Numbered from the stretch's first letter, positions 9,069-17,819 are shown. The stretch is 64,000 nt of DNA from Streptomyces sp. Act143 (GCF_003143935.1 NZ_QFRX01000001.1:4815201-4879200), one strand, 5' to 3'. The notes: generated from the letters alone by a model not told the origin. Program-made: numbers and translations.

Positions 9069-10493
9069 ATGTCCAGGGAGCAACGCGGGCCGAACGAAAA
9101 GCTCGGCGCCGTTCTCGCCCTCGCGGGAATCAGCAACGCAGGACTCGCGCGACGCGTCAACGATCTTGGCGCTCAACGCGGGTTGACTCTTCGCTACGAC
9201 AAGACCTCGGTGGCGCGCTGGGTGTCCAAGGGCATGGTGCCGCAAGGCGCTGCGCCGCACCTCATCGCCGCTGCGATCGGCCAGAAGCTCGGCCGCCCGG
9301 TGCCGCTCCACGAGATCGGTCTGGCGGACGCGGATCCCGCACCCGAAGTGGGCCTCGCCTTCCCCAGGGACGTCGGACAGGCCGTCCGCAGCGCGACGGA
9401 GCTGTACCGGCTCGACCTCGCCGGCCGCCGCGCCGGCTCCGGCGGCATCTGGCAGTCGCTGGCCGGATCGTTCGCAGTAAGCGCGTACGCAACGCCTGCC
9501 TCACGGTGGCTGATAACCCCGGCCGACAGCTCGGTCGCGCGCGAGGTGAACCCTTCCGAGGACTCCGGCGCACCGCTCAAAGTCGGCCACAGCGATGTGC
9601 AGAAGCTGCGGGAGGCCGCCGAGGACGCCAGGCGCTGGGACTCCAAGTACGGAGGCGGCGACTGGCGTTCGTCCATGGTGCCGGAGTGTTTACGGGTGGA
9701 GGCGGCACCCCTGCTGCTCGGCTCCTACTCCGACGACGTGGGCCGGGCTCTTTTCGGTGCCAGCGCCGAACTCACCCGGCTCGCCGGGTGGATGGCCTTC
9801 GACACCGGCCAGCAGGAGGCGGCGCAGCGCTACTACATCCAGGCTCTGCGTCTGGCCCGCGCGGCGGCGGACGTCCCCCTCGGCGGGTACGTCCTGGCGT
9901 CGATGTCCCTCCAGGCGACCTACAGAGGCTTCGGCGACGAGGGCGTCGACCTCGCCCAGGCCGCCCTGGAACGCAACCGCGGCCTGGCCACGGCCCGCAC
10001 CATGAGCTTCTTCCGCCTCGTCGAGGCACGCGCGCACGCACGCGCGGGTGACGCCCACGCGGCCGGAGCGGCGCTGCGGGCCGCCGAGGGCTGGCTGGAG
10101 CGGGCGCGCGACGGCGACCAGGACCCGTCCTGGCTCGGCTTCTACTCCTACGACCGTTTCGCCGCCGACGCCGCCGAGTGCTACCGGGACCTCAAGGCGC
10201 CGCGCCAGGTGCGGCGCTTCACGGAGCAGGCGCTGTCGAAGCCGACGGAGGAGTTCGTGCGGTCGCACGGCCTGCGGCTCGTCGTCTCCGCGGTCGCCGA
10301 GCTCGAGTCGGGCAATCTCGATGCGGCATGCGAGCAGGGCGTGCGGGCGGTGGAGGTCGCGGGGCGCATTTCCTCGGCCCGCACCACCGAGTACGTGAAG
10401 GATCTGCTGCACCGCCTGGAGCCGTACGGCGACGAGCCGCGGGTGGTGGAGCTGCGGGAGCGGGCGAGGCCGCTGCTGATGGCCCCGGCGTAA
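9069..10493 (+). CDS. Sporulation-associated HTH/TPR-like regulator (SCO4114-like)
   Basis: A 474-residue cytoplasmic protein. The first ~75 residues look like a divergent Cro/C1-type helix-turn-helix (LGAVLALAGISNAGLARRVN, then KTSVARWVSKG). After about residue 170 the chain is a set of helical repeats of TPR type (RLAGWMAFDTGQQEAAQRYY, then further repeats rich in RAAADVPLGGYV-like helices). The start is ATG 9069, preceded by GAGGGGTGG. In S. coelicolor the protein at this place is described as sporulation-associated; I transfer that from recalled synteny only. The molecular target is unknown. It is divergent from the cyclase and likely a single-gene unit. Confidence 0.7.
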   Translation: MSREQRGPNEKLGAVLALAGISNAGLARRVNDLGAQRGLTLRYDKTSVARWVSKGMVPQGAAPHLIAAAIGQKLGRPVPLHEIGLADADPAPEVGLAFPRDVGQAVRSATELYRLDLAGRRAGSGGIWQSLAGSFAVSAYATPASRWLITPADSSVAREVNPSEDSGAPLKVGHSDVQKLREAAEDARRWDSKYGGGDWRSSMVPECLRVEAAPLLLGSYSDDVGRALFGASAELTRLAGWMAFDTGQQEAAQRYYIQALRLARAAADVPLGGYVLASMSLQATYRGFGDEGVDLAQAALERNRGLATARTMSFFRLVEARAHARAGDAHAAGAALRAAEGWLERARDGDQDPSWLGFYSYDRFAADAAECYRDLKAPRQVRRFTEQALSKPTEEFVRSHGLRLVVSAVAELESGNLDAACEQGVRAVEVAGRISSARTTEYVKDLLHRLEPYGDEPRVVELRERARPLLMAPA

Positions 10494-10571
10494 CCGGTGA
10501 AGCCTCTCGCATCCCGCGTTTGAAGGGACTGTCAGTGGCGCAGTGCACTATCGAGGTGGGAGGTGGTGCAC

Positions 10572-11783
10572 ATGCGTTCAGCGGTCGCGTACGACTGTGA
10601 CGTGCTCGTGGTCGGTGGGGGCATCGTCGGGTTGTCCACGGCGTATGCGATCACGCGTGCCGCGCCCGGGACGCGGGTGACCGTGCTGGAGAAGGAGGCG
10701 GGCCCGGCCCGGCATCAGACGGGGCGGAACAGCGGGGTCATCCACAGCGGGATCTACTACCGCCCGGGGTCGCTCAAGGCGCGGTACGCCGTCAAGGGCG
10801 CCACGGAGATGGTGAAGTTCTGCGCGGAGTACGGCATCGCGCACGCGGTCACCGGAAAACTGATCGTCGCCACCGAGCGGGACGAGCTGCCGCGACTGCA
10901 CGGCCTGGTCCAGCGCGGCCGGGAGAACGGCATTCCGGTGCGGGAACTGGGCCCCGCGCAGATCTCGGAGTACGAACCGGAGGTGGAGGGCCTCGCCGCC
11001 ATACACGTCGGGACGACCGGCGTGTGCGACTTCGTCGGGGTCGCCCGGCAGCTCGCGGCGGCGTCCGGCGCGGAGATCCGCTACGGCGCCCGGGTCGAGC
11101 GGATCGACCGGCGCCCGGCACTCGGGGTCGCCGTCCGCACCACCGCCGGGGACGTGGTCCGCGCGCGCGTGCTGGTGAACTGCGCGGGGCTGCACTGCGA
11201 CGAGGTGGCGCGGCTGGCCGGGGACGACCCGGAGATGCGGATCGTGCCGTTCCGGGGTGAGTACTACGAGCTGGCGCGGCCCGAGCTGGTGCGGGGGCTG
11301 GTGTATCCGGTGCCGGACCCGGCGTTCCCGTTCCTCGGGGTGCATCTCACGCGCGGGATCGACGGCGGCGTGCACATCGGGCCCAACGCGGTGCCGGCGC
11401 TCGCCCGCGAGGGGTACGGGTGGGGTGTCGTACGGCCGCGGGAGCTGGGCGCGACGCTCGCATGGCCGGGGTCGTGGCGCATAGCGCAGCAACACTGGCG
11501 GTACGGGGCCGGGGAGCTGCGCCGGTCGGTGTCCAAGGGGGCGTTCACCCAGGCGGTGCGGCGGCTGCTGCCTGTCGTCCGGGAGGACGACCTCGTGCCG
11601 ACGGCGGCGGGCGTGCGGGCGCAGGCCGTGCTGCGGGACGGGACGCTGGTGGACGACTTCCTGATCAAGGAGGGGGCGCGGACGGTGCACGTGCTGAACG
11701 CGCCGTCGCCGGCGGCGACCGCGTCGCTGCCGATCGGACGTGAGGTGGCTCGGCGGGCGTTGGGTGCGCTGGGCGAAGGGTGA
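10572..11783 (+). CDS. lhgO: L-2-hydroxyglutarate oxidase (LhgO-type FAD enzyme)
   Basis: A 403-residue FAD-dependent oxidoreductase of the DAO family. The dinucleotide-binding GGGIVGLSTAYAI motif lies at the N-terminus, followed by the family-typical QTGRNSGVIHSGIYY. The C-terminal part has VLNAPSPAATASLPIGREV, also typical of LhgO. The enzyme oxidises L-2-hydroxyglutarate to 2-oxoglutarate, passing electrons to the membrane pool, and removes a by-product of central metabolism. The ATG at 10572 has GGGAGG eight bases upstream; a GTG at 10563 lies inside that site and is less likely. It appears monocistronic and is followed by a 50-bp tandem repeat. Confidence 0.85.
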   Translation: MRSAVAYDCDVLVVGGGIVGLSTAYAITRAAPGTRVTVLEKEAGPARHQTGRNSGVIHSGIYYRPGSLKARYAVKGATEMVKFCAEYGIAHAVTGKLIVATERDELPRLHGLVQRGRENGIPVRELGPAQISEYEPEVEGLAAIHVGTTGVCDFVGVARQLAAASGAEIRYGARVERIDRRPALGVAVRTTAGDVVRARVLVNCAGLHCDEVARLAGDDPEMRIVPFRGEYYELARPELVRGLVYPVPDPAFPFLGVHLTRGIDGGVHIGPNAVPALAREGYGWGVVRPRELGATLAWPGSWRIAQQHWRYGAGELRRSVSKGAFTQAVRRLLPVVREDDLVPTAAGVRAQAVLRDGTLVDDFLIKEGARTVHVLNAPSPAATASLPIGREVARRALGALGEG

Positions 11784-11820
11784 GCGGGTGCCCGGCGTCG
11801 GGACTGTGCCCGGCGCCAGG

Positions 11821-11970
11821 GCTGAGCAAGCTGCCCAGCATCAGAGCTCCGCCAGGCGCCCGCCGTCAGGACTGAGCAAGCTGCCCAGCATCAGGGCTCC
11901 GCCAGGCGCCCGCCGTCAGGACTGAGCAAGCTGCCCAGCATCAGAGCTCCGCCAGGCGCCCAGCGTCAGC
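11821..11970. repeat. 50-bp tandem repeat, three copies
   Basis: Three copies of a 50-bp unit begin at 11821, 11871 and 11921, each containing CTGAGCAAGCTGCCCAGCAT and CTCCGCCAGGCGCC. They differ at only a few positions. The array fills the space between lhgO and trmB. It is not CRISPR: there is no spacer between units. Confidence 0.9.
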
Positions 11971-12092
11971 TCTGGCGTCACGTGCGTTTCGCTTGCCCGC
12001 GCCAACGAAATGCCTCCCCCAAAGGGACCCCACAGCACCCACCCCTGCCGTCCCTGGCGGCACGACTGCCCGCAGCTGGGACGAGGGCCCCG

Positions 12093-12108
12093 TAAAATCG
12101 ACCCCACT
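12093..12108 (+). promoter_or_regulatory. -10 element and probable leaderless start of trmB
   Basis: TAAAAT at 12093-12098 lies ten bases before the GTG at 12109, so the transcript would begin at or within a few bases of the start codon. No Shine-Dalgarno site is present. No good -35 hexamer is visible. Confidence 0.45.
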
Positions 12109-12945
12109 GTGTCTGACTCCCCCAACACCCCCGACTCCCGCAGGCCCGCCGCCACCCCCGGTGAGCCGGCCCCCCACGCCCCCGGCGTCTCCGTCCGCCA
12201 CACCCGGGGCAAGGGGGAGCCCCGGTTCCCCGACGGGCCGAAGGCCGATCCTGCCGGGTCGCACTTCGAGCGGCGGATCCGCAGCTTCCAGCCGCGGCGC
12301 AGCCGGGTCACCGCCGGGCAGGCCGACGCGCTCCAGCGGCTGTGGCCCAAGTGGGGGCTGGACATCGACGGCCAGCGGGTCATCGACCTCGCCGAGCTGT
12401 TCGGCAACGCCAACCCCGTCGTCCTGGAGATCGGGTTCGGCATGGGCGAGGCCACCGCGCAGATGGCCGCCGCCGACCTCGGCACCAACATCCTCGCCGT
12501 CGACGTGCACACCCCCGGCCAGGGCAACCTGCTCAACCTCGCCGACCAGGACGGCCTGCCCAACGTCCGGGTCGGCAACGGCGACGCGATCATCCTGCTC
12601 CGCGAGATGCTCGCCCCCGACTCCCTCGACGGGCTGCGCGTCTACTTCCCGGACCCCTGGCCGAAGAAGCGGCACCACAAGCGGCGGCTGATCCAGCCGG
12701 AGTTCCTCAGCCTCGCCGCGACCCGCCTCAAACCGGGGGCGATCGTACACTGTGCGACCGACTGGGAACCGTACGCCGAACAGATGCTCGAGGTGCTCAC
12801 GGCGCACCCGGACTTCGAGAACACCCAGGCCGACGGCGGTTTTGCGCCGCGTCCCGACTACCGGCCGCGGACCCGTTTCGAGGGCCAGGGACTGGACAAG
12901 GGACATGTCGTGAACGACCTGTTGTTCCGTCGCGTACAGCCATAG
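12109..12945 (+). CDS. trmB: tRNA (guanine-N7-)-methyltransferase TrmB
   Basis: A 278-residue SAM-dependent methyltransferase that makes m7G46 in tRNAs. The SAM-binding loop is LEIGFGMGEAT; the family signature VYFPDPWPKKRHHKRR, which binds tRNA, follows. The C-terminal TRFEGQG motif is also typical. The protein carries a ~55-residue disordered Pro-rich N-terminal extension, as in other Streptomyces TrmB. The start at GTG 12109 (VSDSPNTPDS) fits the TAAAAT box just upstream; longer frames to 12010 would read through that box. It precedes the PrsW gene on the same strand with 119 bp of repeats between. Confidence 0.92.
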   Translation: MSDSPNTPDSRRPAATPGEPAPHAPGVSVRHTRGKGEPRFPDGPKADPAGSHFERRIRSFQPRRSRVTAGQADALQRLWPKWGLDIDGQRVIDLAELFGNANPVVLEIGFGMGEATAQMAAADLGTNILAVDVHTPGQGNLLNLADQDGLPNVRVGNGDAIILLREMLAPDSLDGLRVYFPDPWPKKRHHKRRLIQPEFLSLAATRLKPGAIVHCATDWEPYAEQMLEVLTAHPDFENTQADGGFAPRPDYRPRTRFEGQGLDKGHVVNDLLFRRVQP

Positions 12946-12966
12946 AGACTGCCGCAGGAGCAAGAC

Positions 12967-13030
12967 ACAGCCACAGCCCCAGTCCCAGAGACAGCCACAG
13001 CCCCAGTCCCAGAGACAGCGACAGCGGCAG
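12967..13030. repeat. 24-bp tandem repeat between trmB and prsW
   Basis: A 24-bp unit (ACAGCCACAGCCCCAGTCCC plus AGAG) is repeated at 12967 and 12991, with a degraded third copy from 13015. It contributes the spacer between two genes on the same strand. Confidence 0.85.
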
Positions 13031-13064
13031 CACCACAGCCACCCCCCTCGTTAAGGTCGATGCC

Positions 13065-14429
13065 GTGGCCACCTTTCCCCCGTACCCCACGCGCCCTCCC
13101 ACCGGCCCCGCCGGCGGTGTGCTGCGGCACGCGCACTGGTGGCAAAGGAAGGGAGTGCGCTACGGCGCCCTCATCACCCTGCTCGCGCTGTCCGGGCTCG
13201 TCATCCTCGCCCTGGTGCGCGAGCAGACCGGTACCGAAGGCTTCCTCGTCGGCCTCGGCCTCGCGATCCTGCCCGTGCCGCTGCTCATAGCCGCGTTCCG
13301 CTGGCTGGACCGCGTCGAACCGGGCCCTTGGCGCACTCTGCTGTTCTGCTTCGCCTGGGGTGCCTGCGCGGCGGCGCTGATAGCGATCGTCGCCAACAGC
13401 TTCGCGACACGCTGGATAGCGACGGCGACCGCCGACCCGTCCAGCGCGGACACGCTCGGCGCGACGGTCATAGCGCCGGTCGTCGAGGAGTCGGCGAAGG
13501 CGGCCGCCGTCCTGCTCGTCTTCCTCTTCCGCAGACGGGACTTCACCGGGATCGTCGACGGTGTGGTGATAGCCGGGGTCACCGCCACCGGCTTCGCGTT
13601 CACCGAGAACATCCTCTATCTCGGCACCGCCTTCGGCACCGACCAGCTCACCGGCGACCGCGGCATCGCGTCCGTGACCGCGGCGACGTTCTTCGTGCGC
13701 GTCATCATGTCCCCGTTCGCGCACCCCCTGTTCACGGTCCTCACCGGCATCGGCTTCGGCATCGCCGCCCTCTCCGCGGACCGCCAGCACCTGCGCCGCG
13801 TCCTGCTCCCCCTCTCCGGCCTGCTGCTCGCGATGGGCATGCACGCCATCTGGAACGGCTCGTCGACCTTCGGGGAGTACGGCTTCTTCGCCGTGTACGC
13901 GGCCTTCATGCTCCCCGCGTTCGGGCTGCTGACCTGGCTGGTCATCTGGACCCGGCAGCGTGAGCTGAAGACCGTGCGCGAGGAGCTGCCCGCCTACGCC
14001 GTCGCCGGCTGGCTCACCCCGGCCGAACCCTTCGCGCTGGGCTCGATGCGGGCCCGGCGCATCGCCCGCCAGTACGCCCGCCATCACGCCGGACGGCCGG
14101 CGGCGCGCGCGGTGGCGCAGTACGAGGCGTACGCGACCTCCCTCGCGTTCCTGCGGCACCGGGGGCGCCGCGGCCGGGCCGGCGCCGACTTCGTCGTACG
14201 GGAGAGGGAGTTGCTGCACGAGCTGTGGGCCCGGCGGGACGTCGCCCGTCCCGCGCTGGACCACGCGGCGCGCGCGACGGCACCGCCGGTCCCGGTGGTC
14301 GCGGCGCCGTGGCCGATGCACGGGGTGTACGGGTACGGCCAGCAGACGGCACCGCATCCCGCGCACCCGGCGTACCCGGCCCACCCCGCGTATCCGGGGT
14401 ACCCGGCCTACAACCCGTACCAGTCGTAG
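13065..14429 (+). CDS. PrsW-family intramembrane metalloprotease
   Basis: A 454-residue polytopic membrane protein with about eight hydrophobic segments between residues 27 and 310. It shows the PrsW/CPBP-like catalytic signatures: VVEESAKA (EExxK), AFTENILY, and MHAIWNGS. PrsW cleaves membrane anti-sigma factors in Bacillus; the substrate here is unknown. The C-terminal tail is cytoplasmic and ends with repeated HPAYPAHPAYPGYPAY motifs. The start GTG 13065 lies seven bases after TAAGGT (13052-13057), suggesting a leaderless mRNA; the ATG at 13060 is in another frame. Convergent with the aldo/keto reductase, only ten bases apart. Confidence 0.85.
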   Translation: MATFPPYPTRPPTGPAGGVLRHAHWWQRKGVRYGALITLLALSGLVILALVREQTGTEGFLVGLGLAILPVPLLIAAFRWLDRVEPGPWRTLLFCFAWGACAAALIAIVANSFATRWIATATADPSSADTLGATVIAPVVEESAKAAAVLLVFLFRRRDFTGIVDGVVIAGVTATGFAFTENILYLGTAFGTDQLTGDRGIASVTAATFFVRVIMSPFAHPLFTVLTGIGFGIAALSADRQHLRRVLLPLSGLLLAMGMHAIWNGSSTFGEYGFFAVYAAFMLPAFGLLTWLVIWTRQRELKTVREELPAYAVAGWLTPAEPFALGSMRARRIARQYARHHAGRPAARAVAQYEAYATSLAFLRHRGRRGRAGADFVVRERELLHELWARRDVARPALDHAARATAPPVPVVAAPWPMHGVYGYGQQTAPHPAHPAYPAHPAYPGYPAYNPYQS

Positions 14430-14439
14430 GAGGCGGGCC

Positions 14440-15390
14440 CTACGCCGACGCCTCCGTCAGCCGCTCCACCTCCGCGTCCGTCAGCGTCACCTCCGCCACC
14501 CGCACCAGCGCCGGGAGCTGCTCCACCGTGCGCGCCGAGGCGATCGGGGCGGCCACCGTCGGCTGGGCGGCGAGCCAGGCCAGGGCCACCGTGGCGACCG
14601 GGACGCGGTGGGCCTCGGCGATGTCGTCGAGGGCGGCGAGGACCTTGCGGCCCCGTTCGGTCTGCAGGTGCTTGCCGGCGCCGGCGGCCCGGGCGCCCTC
14701 CACCACCTCGCCGTCGCGGTACTTGCCCGTGAGGAATCCGGAGGCGAGCGCGAAGTACGGGACGGCGGCCAGGCCCGCCCGCTCCGCCGCCGCCTGCAAC
14801 TCGCCCTCGTACGTCTCGCGCGAGACCAGGTTGTAGTGCGGCTGGAGGGCGATGTAGCGGGCCAGGCCCTCGCGCTCGGAAAAGGCGAGGGACTCCTCCA
14901 GGCGCTCGGCGGAGATGTTGGAGGCGGCGATGTGCCGCACCTTGCCCGCCTTCACCAGCTCGTCCAGCGCGCCGATGATCTCCTCGACCGGCACCTCGGG
15001 CTTGTCGAAGTGGGTGTAGTAGAGGTCGATGCGGTCGGTGCCGAGGCGGCGCAGGGAGGCGTCCGCGGCGGCCTTGATGTTGGCGGCCGTCAGGCCCTGG
15101 TACTCCGGGTGCTGGCTGACCTTCGTGGCGATCACGAGGTCGTCGCGGTTGCCACGCGCCTTGGCCCACTTGCCGATGATGGTCTCGGACTCGCCGCCCG
15201 AGTTGCCCTCCACCCAGGCCGAGTAGGAGTCGGCGGTGTCGAGGAAGTTGCCGCCCGCGGCGGTGTAGGCGTCGAGGACGGCGAAGGACTGCGTCTCGTC
15301 GGCGGTCCAGCCGAAGACGTTGCCGCCGAGGGAGAGCGGGAAGACCTCGAGGTCGGACGTGCCCAGCTTGCGAAGAGAAGTCATGGTCAT
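14440..15390 (-). CDS. Aldo/keto reductase
   Basis: A 316-residue TIM-barrel NADPH-dependent oxidoreductase of the AKR superfamily. The catalytic tetrad is readable: Asp and Tyr in FLDTADSYSAW, Lys in VIATKVSQ, His in YYTHFDKPEV. The cofactor-binding SNISAERLEE motif follows. It resembles the YajO/Tas-like subgroup that reduces small aldehydes; the real substrate cannot be told from sequence. Two ATG codons (15390 and 15384) could start it; neither has a strong ribosome binding site. It lies downstream of the M23 peptidase but behind a hairpin, so it is likely a separate unit. Confidence 0.85.
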   Translation of the reverse strand: MTMTSLRKLGTSDLEVFPLSLGGNVFGWTADETQSFAVLDAYTAAGGNFLDTADSYSAWVEGNSGGESETIIGKWAKARGNRDDLVIATKVSQHPEYQGLTAANIKAAADASLRRLGTDRIDLYYTHFDKPEVPVEEIIGALDELVKAGKVRHIAASNISAERLEESLAFSEREGLARYIALQPHYNLVSRETYEGELQAAAERAGLAAVPYFALASGFLTGKYRDGEVVEGARAAGAGKHLQTERGRKVLAALDDIAEAHRVPVATVALAWLAAQPTVAAPIASARTVEQLPALVRVAEVTLTDAEVERLTEASA

Positions 15391-15476
15391 GGACAACACC
15401 CGCGCCGGATGCGGATCTTCCGCACCGGCCGCAAAATCCACGCCAAGAGCGAGGGGTCCGCGCCGGAAAACCGGCA

Positions 15477-15506
15477 GCCCTGACGTCGGGGGGTGAGCGT
15501 CAGGGC
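15477..15506 (-). terminator. Hairpin terminator after the M23 peptidase gene
   Basis: GCCCTGACG and CGTCAGGGC form a perfect 9-bp stem around a 12-base loop; with one mismatch the stem extends to 14 bp. It sits about 30 bases past the peptidase stop codon on the minus strand. No long U-tract follows. Confidence 0.65.
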
Positions 15507-15537
15507 CGCCGGGGTTGAGAGGGAGACGAGGGGTGTC

Positions 15538-16572
15538 TCAGGGGTTGAGGCCCTTGTCGCGCAGCCACGCCATCGGGTCGATCCCGGTGTCCGCCCCGCC
15601 GGGGTGGACCTCCAGGTGCAGGTGGGCCCCGGTGACGTTGCCGGTCGCGCCCACGCGCCCGATCACATCACCGGTGCTGACCTTCTGGCCGACGCTGACG
15701 CTGATCGAGGACTGGTGGCAGAACCACAGCTCGGTGCCGTCGTCGAGGGTGAGGATCGTGCGGTAGCCGTAGGAGCCGGCCCAGCCGGCCTCCGTGATGG
15801 TGCCGCTGTGGATCGCCTTGATGAGCGTGCCCGTGGGGGCCGCGAAGTCCAGACCGGTGTGATAGCCGGAGGACCAGAGGGAACCCGCCTGGCCGAAGGT
15901 GGAGGTGATCGTGTACGAGGAGGTCGGCAGCGTGTACTGCTTGGCGAGCTCGGCGAGGCGCTTGGCCTCGGCCTCCTTCGCGGCCTTCTCCTCGGCGGCC
16001 TTCTTCGCCTCGGCGGCGTCGTCGGCGGCCTGCTTCAGCGCCGCGGCCTCGGCCTTCGCGGCCTGTTCGGCGACCTGGGCCTCGGTGGCGAGCTGGGCCT
16101 TGTTGTCGACCTGGCTCTGCTGGCTCTCGGCCTGCGCCATGATGCGGTTGCGCAGCGCCTCACCGGCGTCGGAGCCGCTCTCGGCGGTCTCCGTGGTGCT
16201 GGTGGCCAGGCTGCTGAGCGCGGTGGCGGAACCCTGGGGTGCCTCGTCCTCGCCGCCGAAGACGGCGCCCACGTTGGGCAGGTCGGGCATCGAGATGGAG
16301 ACCGGCGGCTTGCCGGTGTTGGCGCTGGCCATGCCGCCCGCGCCGACGGCGGCTATGACACCGACGCCCAGAACCGTGGAGCTGCGGGCGAGTCCCCCGC
16401 CGCGCTGCTTGGCCACCCGGTGCTTGCCGCGAGCCGGACGGAGGGAGTCCTCGGTGGGATTCCAGACCTCCTGCGGACCCTCGTCGTGGTGGTAGCTGCC
16501 GTAGCCGAAGGCATCGGTGCTGCGCTGGCTCGGCACGTACGGGGCCTCGGGGGCAGGCCGGTTTGACGCCAC
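15538..16572 (-). CDS. M23-family peptidoglycan endopeptidase
   Basis: A 344-residue cell-wall hydrolase. A cytoplasmic N-terminus (about 60 residues) precedes one hydrophobic segment (STVLGVGVIAAVGAGGMASA), so it is secreted or anchored. An Ala/Lys/Glu-rich coiled coil (about 140-215) follows, then the LytM domain (about 225-344) with zinc ligands in YHTGLDFA (H, D) and AHLHLEVHPG (HxH). It cuts peptide crosslinks in peptidoglycan during growth or germination. The start is GTG 16572 with AAAGGAG nine bases upstream. A c-di-AMP riboswitch occupies the leader, as for rpfA and related wall-hydrolase genes in Streptomyces. Confidence 0.9.
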   Translation of the reverse strand: MASNRPAPEAPYVPSQRSTDAFGYGSYHHDEGPQEVWNPTEDSLRPARGKHRVAKQRGGGLARSSTVLGVGVIAAVGAGGMASANTGKPPVSISMPDLPNVGAVFGGEDEAPQGSATALSSLATSTTETAESGSDAGEALRNRIMAQAESQQSQVDNKAQLATEAQVAEQAAKAEAAALKQAADDAAEAKKAAEEKAAKEAEAKRLAELAKQYTLPTSSYTITSTFGQAGSLWSSGYHTGLDFAAPTGTLIKAIHSGTITEAGWAGSYGYRTILTLDDGTELWFCHQSSISVSVGQKVSTGDVIGRVGATGNVTGAHLHLEVHPGGADTGIDPMAWLRDKGLNP

Positions 16573-16597
16573 GTGGGCGTGCTCCTTTCCTTCCTTC

Positions 16598-16752
16598 TCG
16601 CCTACCGGGTTAGCTGACGGGTTCGGAGCAGGAAGGTCTCCTACGCGCGTATAACCGCCGTGGTTCCACGGCGACTTACGCGTGATTCACCCCAAGTTGG
16701 TGGTTCCCCGGTTCCCTTGCGGGATTCGGCGCGTGCGCACGGAGCCGCCTCT
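16598..16752 (-). ncRNA. ydaO/yuaA-type c-di-AMP riboswitch
   Basis: Reading the minus strand upstream of the M23 gene, the leader contains the family-typical blocks: GGGGAACCACCAACTTGGGG, GGTGAATC, a CCGTGG/CCACGG stem, GTAGGAGACCTTCCTGC, and the 3' block CGTCAGCTAACCCGGTAGGC. These match the actinobacterial c-di-AMP riboswitch consensus seen before resuscitation-promoting factor and NlpC/P60 or M23 genes. The known mode is c-di-AMP binding that lowers expression of wall hydrolases. Boundaries are estimated by eye. Confidence 0.85.
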
Positions 16753-17055
16753 TGTGACGGCTGGGACGACCGCGCTGCGTTATCGAACGTTAATAGACCC
16801 GGGGTGCGGATTCCAAGCTGTTCCGCTTGATCATTAACCTTTTTCGGCAGGACGTAGGGGTCACGGCCGGTGAAAATCGGGCGAGTTGACCGACCCTCAG
16901 CAGCCTCACAGGTATTGACGGTATGTCAGTTGTTATGCGGAGGGGCGTCACGCGATCACCCGGCGTGACAACCGCCCGAGACGGCCGGAGACGTCCGGGA
17001 CAACCGAAGCCGTCCGGGACAGCCGAAGCCGTCCGCGGCGGCCGGAGAAACGACT
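16753..17055. other. Non-coding region between the riboswitch and the initiator tRNA
   Basis: About 300 bases with an AT-richer part (16780-16850; TTAATAGACC and ATCATTAACC) that probably holds the promoter of the riboswitch transcript on the minus strand. A TTGGAA and TATTAA pair is present on that strand but only 15 bases apart. GCCGTCCGGGACARCCGAA is repeated around 16990-17030. No gene is supported. Confidence 0.35.
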
Positions 17056-17090
17056 CAGGGCCGGAATCCATCAACTGGATTCCGGCCCTG
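17056..17090 (-). terminator. Terminator of the initiator tRNA gene
   Basis: CAGGGCCGGAATCCA and TGGATTCCGGCCCTG form a perfect 15-bp stem with a five-base loop, ten bases past the tRNA 3' end. Confidence 0.8.
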
Positions 17091-17099
17091 GGCCTTCAG

Positions 17100-17173
17100 T
17101 AGCGGGGACAGGATTTGAACCTGCGACCTCTGGGTTATGAGCCCAGCGAGCTACCGAGCTGCTCCACCCCGCG
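17100..17173 (-). tRNA. tRNA-fMet (anticodon CAT), initiator
   Basis: The minus strand folds as a 74-nt tRNA beginning CGCGGGGTGGAGCAGC. The anticodon loop CTCATAA sits on a stem with the three consecutive G-C pairs (GGG/CCC) that mark initiator tRNA, and the first acceptor pair is a C:U mismatch, also an initiator trait. CCA is not encoded. Confidence 0.93.
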
Positions 17174-17398
17174 TCGGTGAAACCAGCATACGCCATCCGC
17201 GGGGCACTCGGCGCCACATTAAAGATCCACCCCGTAGGTCCCGGGCCCGCGTCAGCAGTGTCGGCCGATCTCCAGCAGTCGCCCAGCAACCTTCCGGGGC
17301 TCGTTGGCAACGCCTGCGGCCGGTAGTGATCAGCCCTGGAAACTTCCCGTCTGCGGCTGGCTGGCGCACGACAACAAGGCCGCGTACTCCCCGGGACG

Positions 17399-17819
17399 AT
17401 GCCGGTGACCCTTCGCCGACCTGACCCGCCGCCACCACGGCACGGACCCGTCGGAGCTGCCCCGGCGGACCAGCCGAGCCGTCTGCGGGCCCGGGTGGGT
17501 GGGCGGTGGCGGCTGCACGTGCCGGGCCTCCTGCTGGCGCCGGCGGGCGGCAATGTGCGCGTGATCAACGTGAAGCCCGCCGACCGCCTTCTTGATCCGG
17601 AGATCGCGGCGGCCCGGGCCTGGCCCGGGGACCTGGTGGAGGGCCACGGCTGGCAGTACGAGATCTGGTCGGGGGCGGATCCGGTGCTGCCGGCCAACGT
17701 GCGGTTCCTGGCCGTCTACCGGCGGGGCCGGGGTTGTGCCCGGACGAGGACATCGCGCGGGCCTGGGAGGTAGCGCAGGACGGGGATCTCCCCTCACGGT
17801 CGCCGAACGGCGCCTGACG
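17399..17819 (+). pseudogene. Decayed TnsA-like transposase endonuclease fragment
   Basis: The frame up to 17773 contains LHVPGLLLAPAGGNVRVINV, then KPADRLLDP and, further on, GWQYEIWSGADP and LANVRFL-like sequence ending VYRR. This resembles the TnsA-like endonuclease subunit of actinobacterial heteromeric transposases (VKPADRL and GWxYEVW signatures). After VYRRGRG the frame ends, while the +1 frame continues as LCPDEDIARAWEVAQDG to a stop near 17819, so a frameshift is likely. The N-terminal half is not readable as one frame. It is therefore a remnant of a Tn7-like element beside the initiator tRNA. Confidence 0.6.

Noticed and set aside
11821..11970. 50-bp repeats as a CRISPR array
   Set aside because: Units are directly abutting with no spacers, and no cas genes are present.
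16790..17074. Minus-strand frame upstream of the c-di-AMP riboswitch
   Set aside because: No start site, repetitive Arg/Pro composition, and it overlaps the tRNA terminator.
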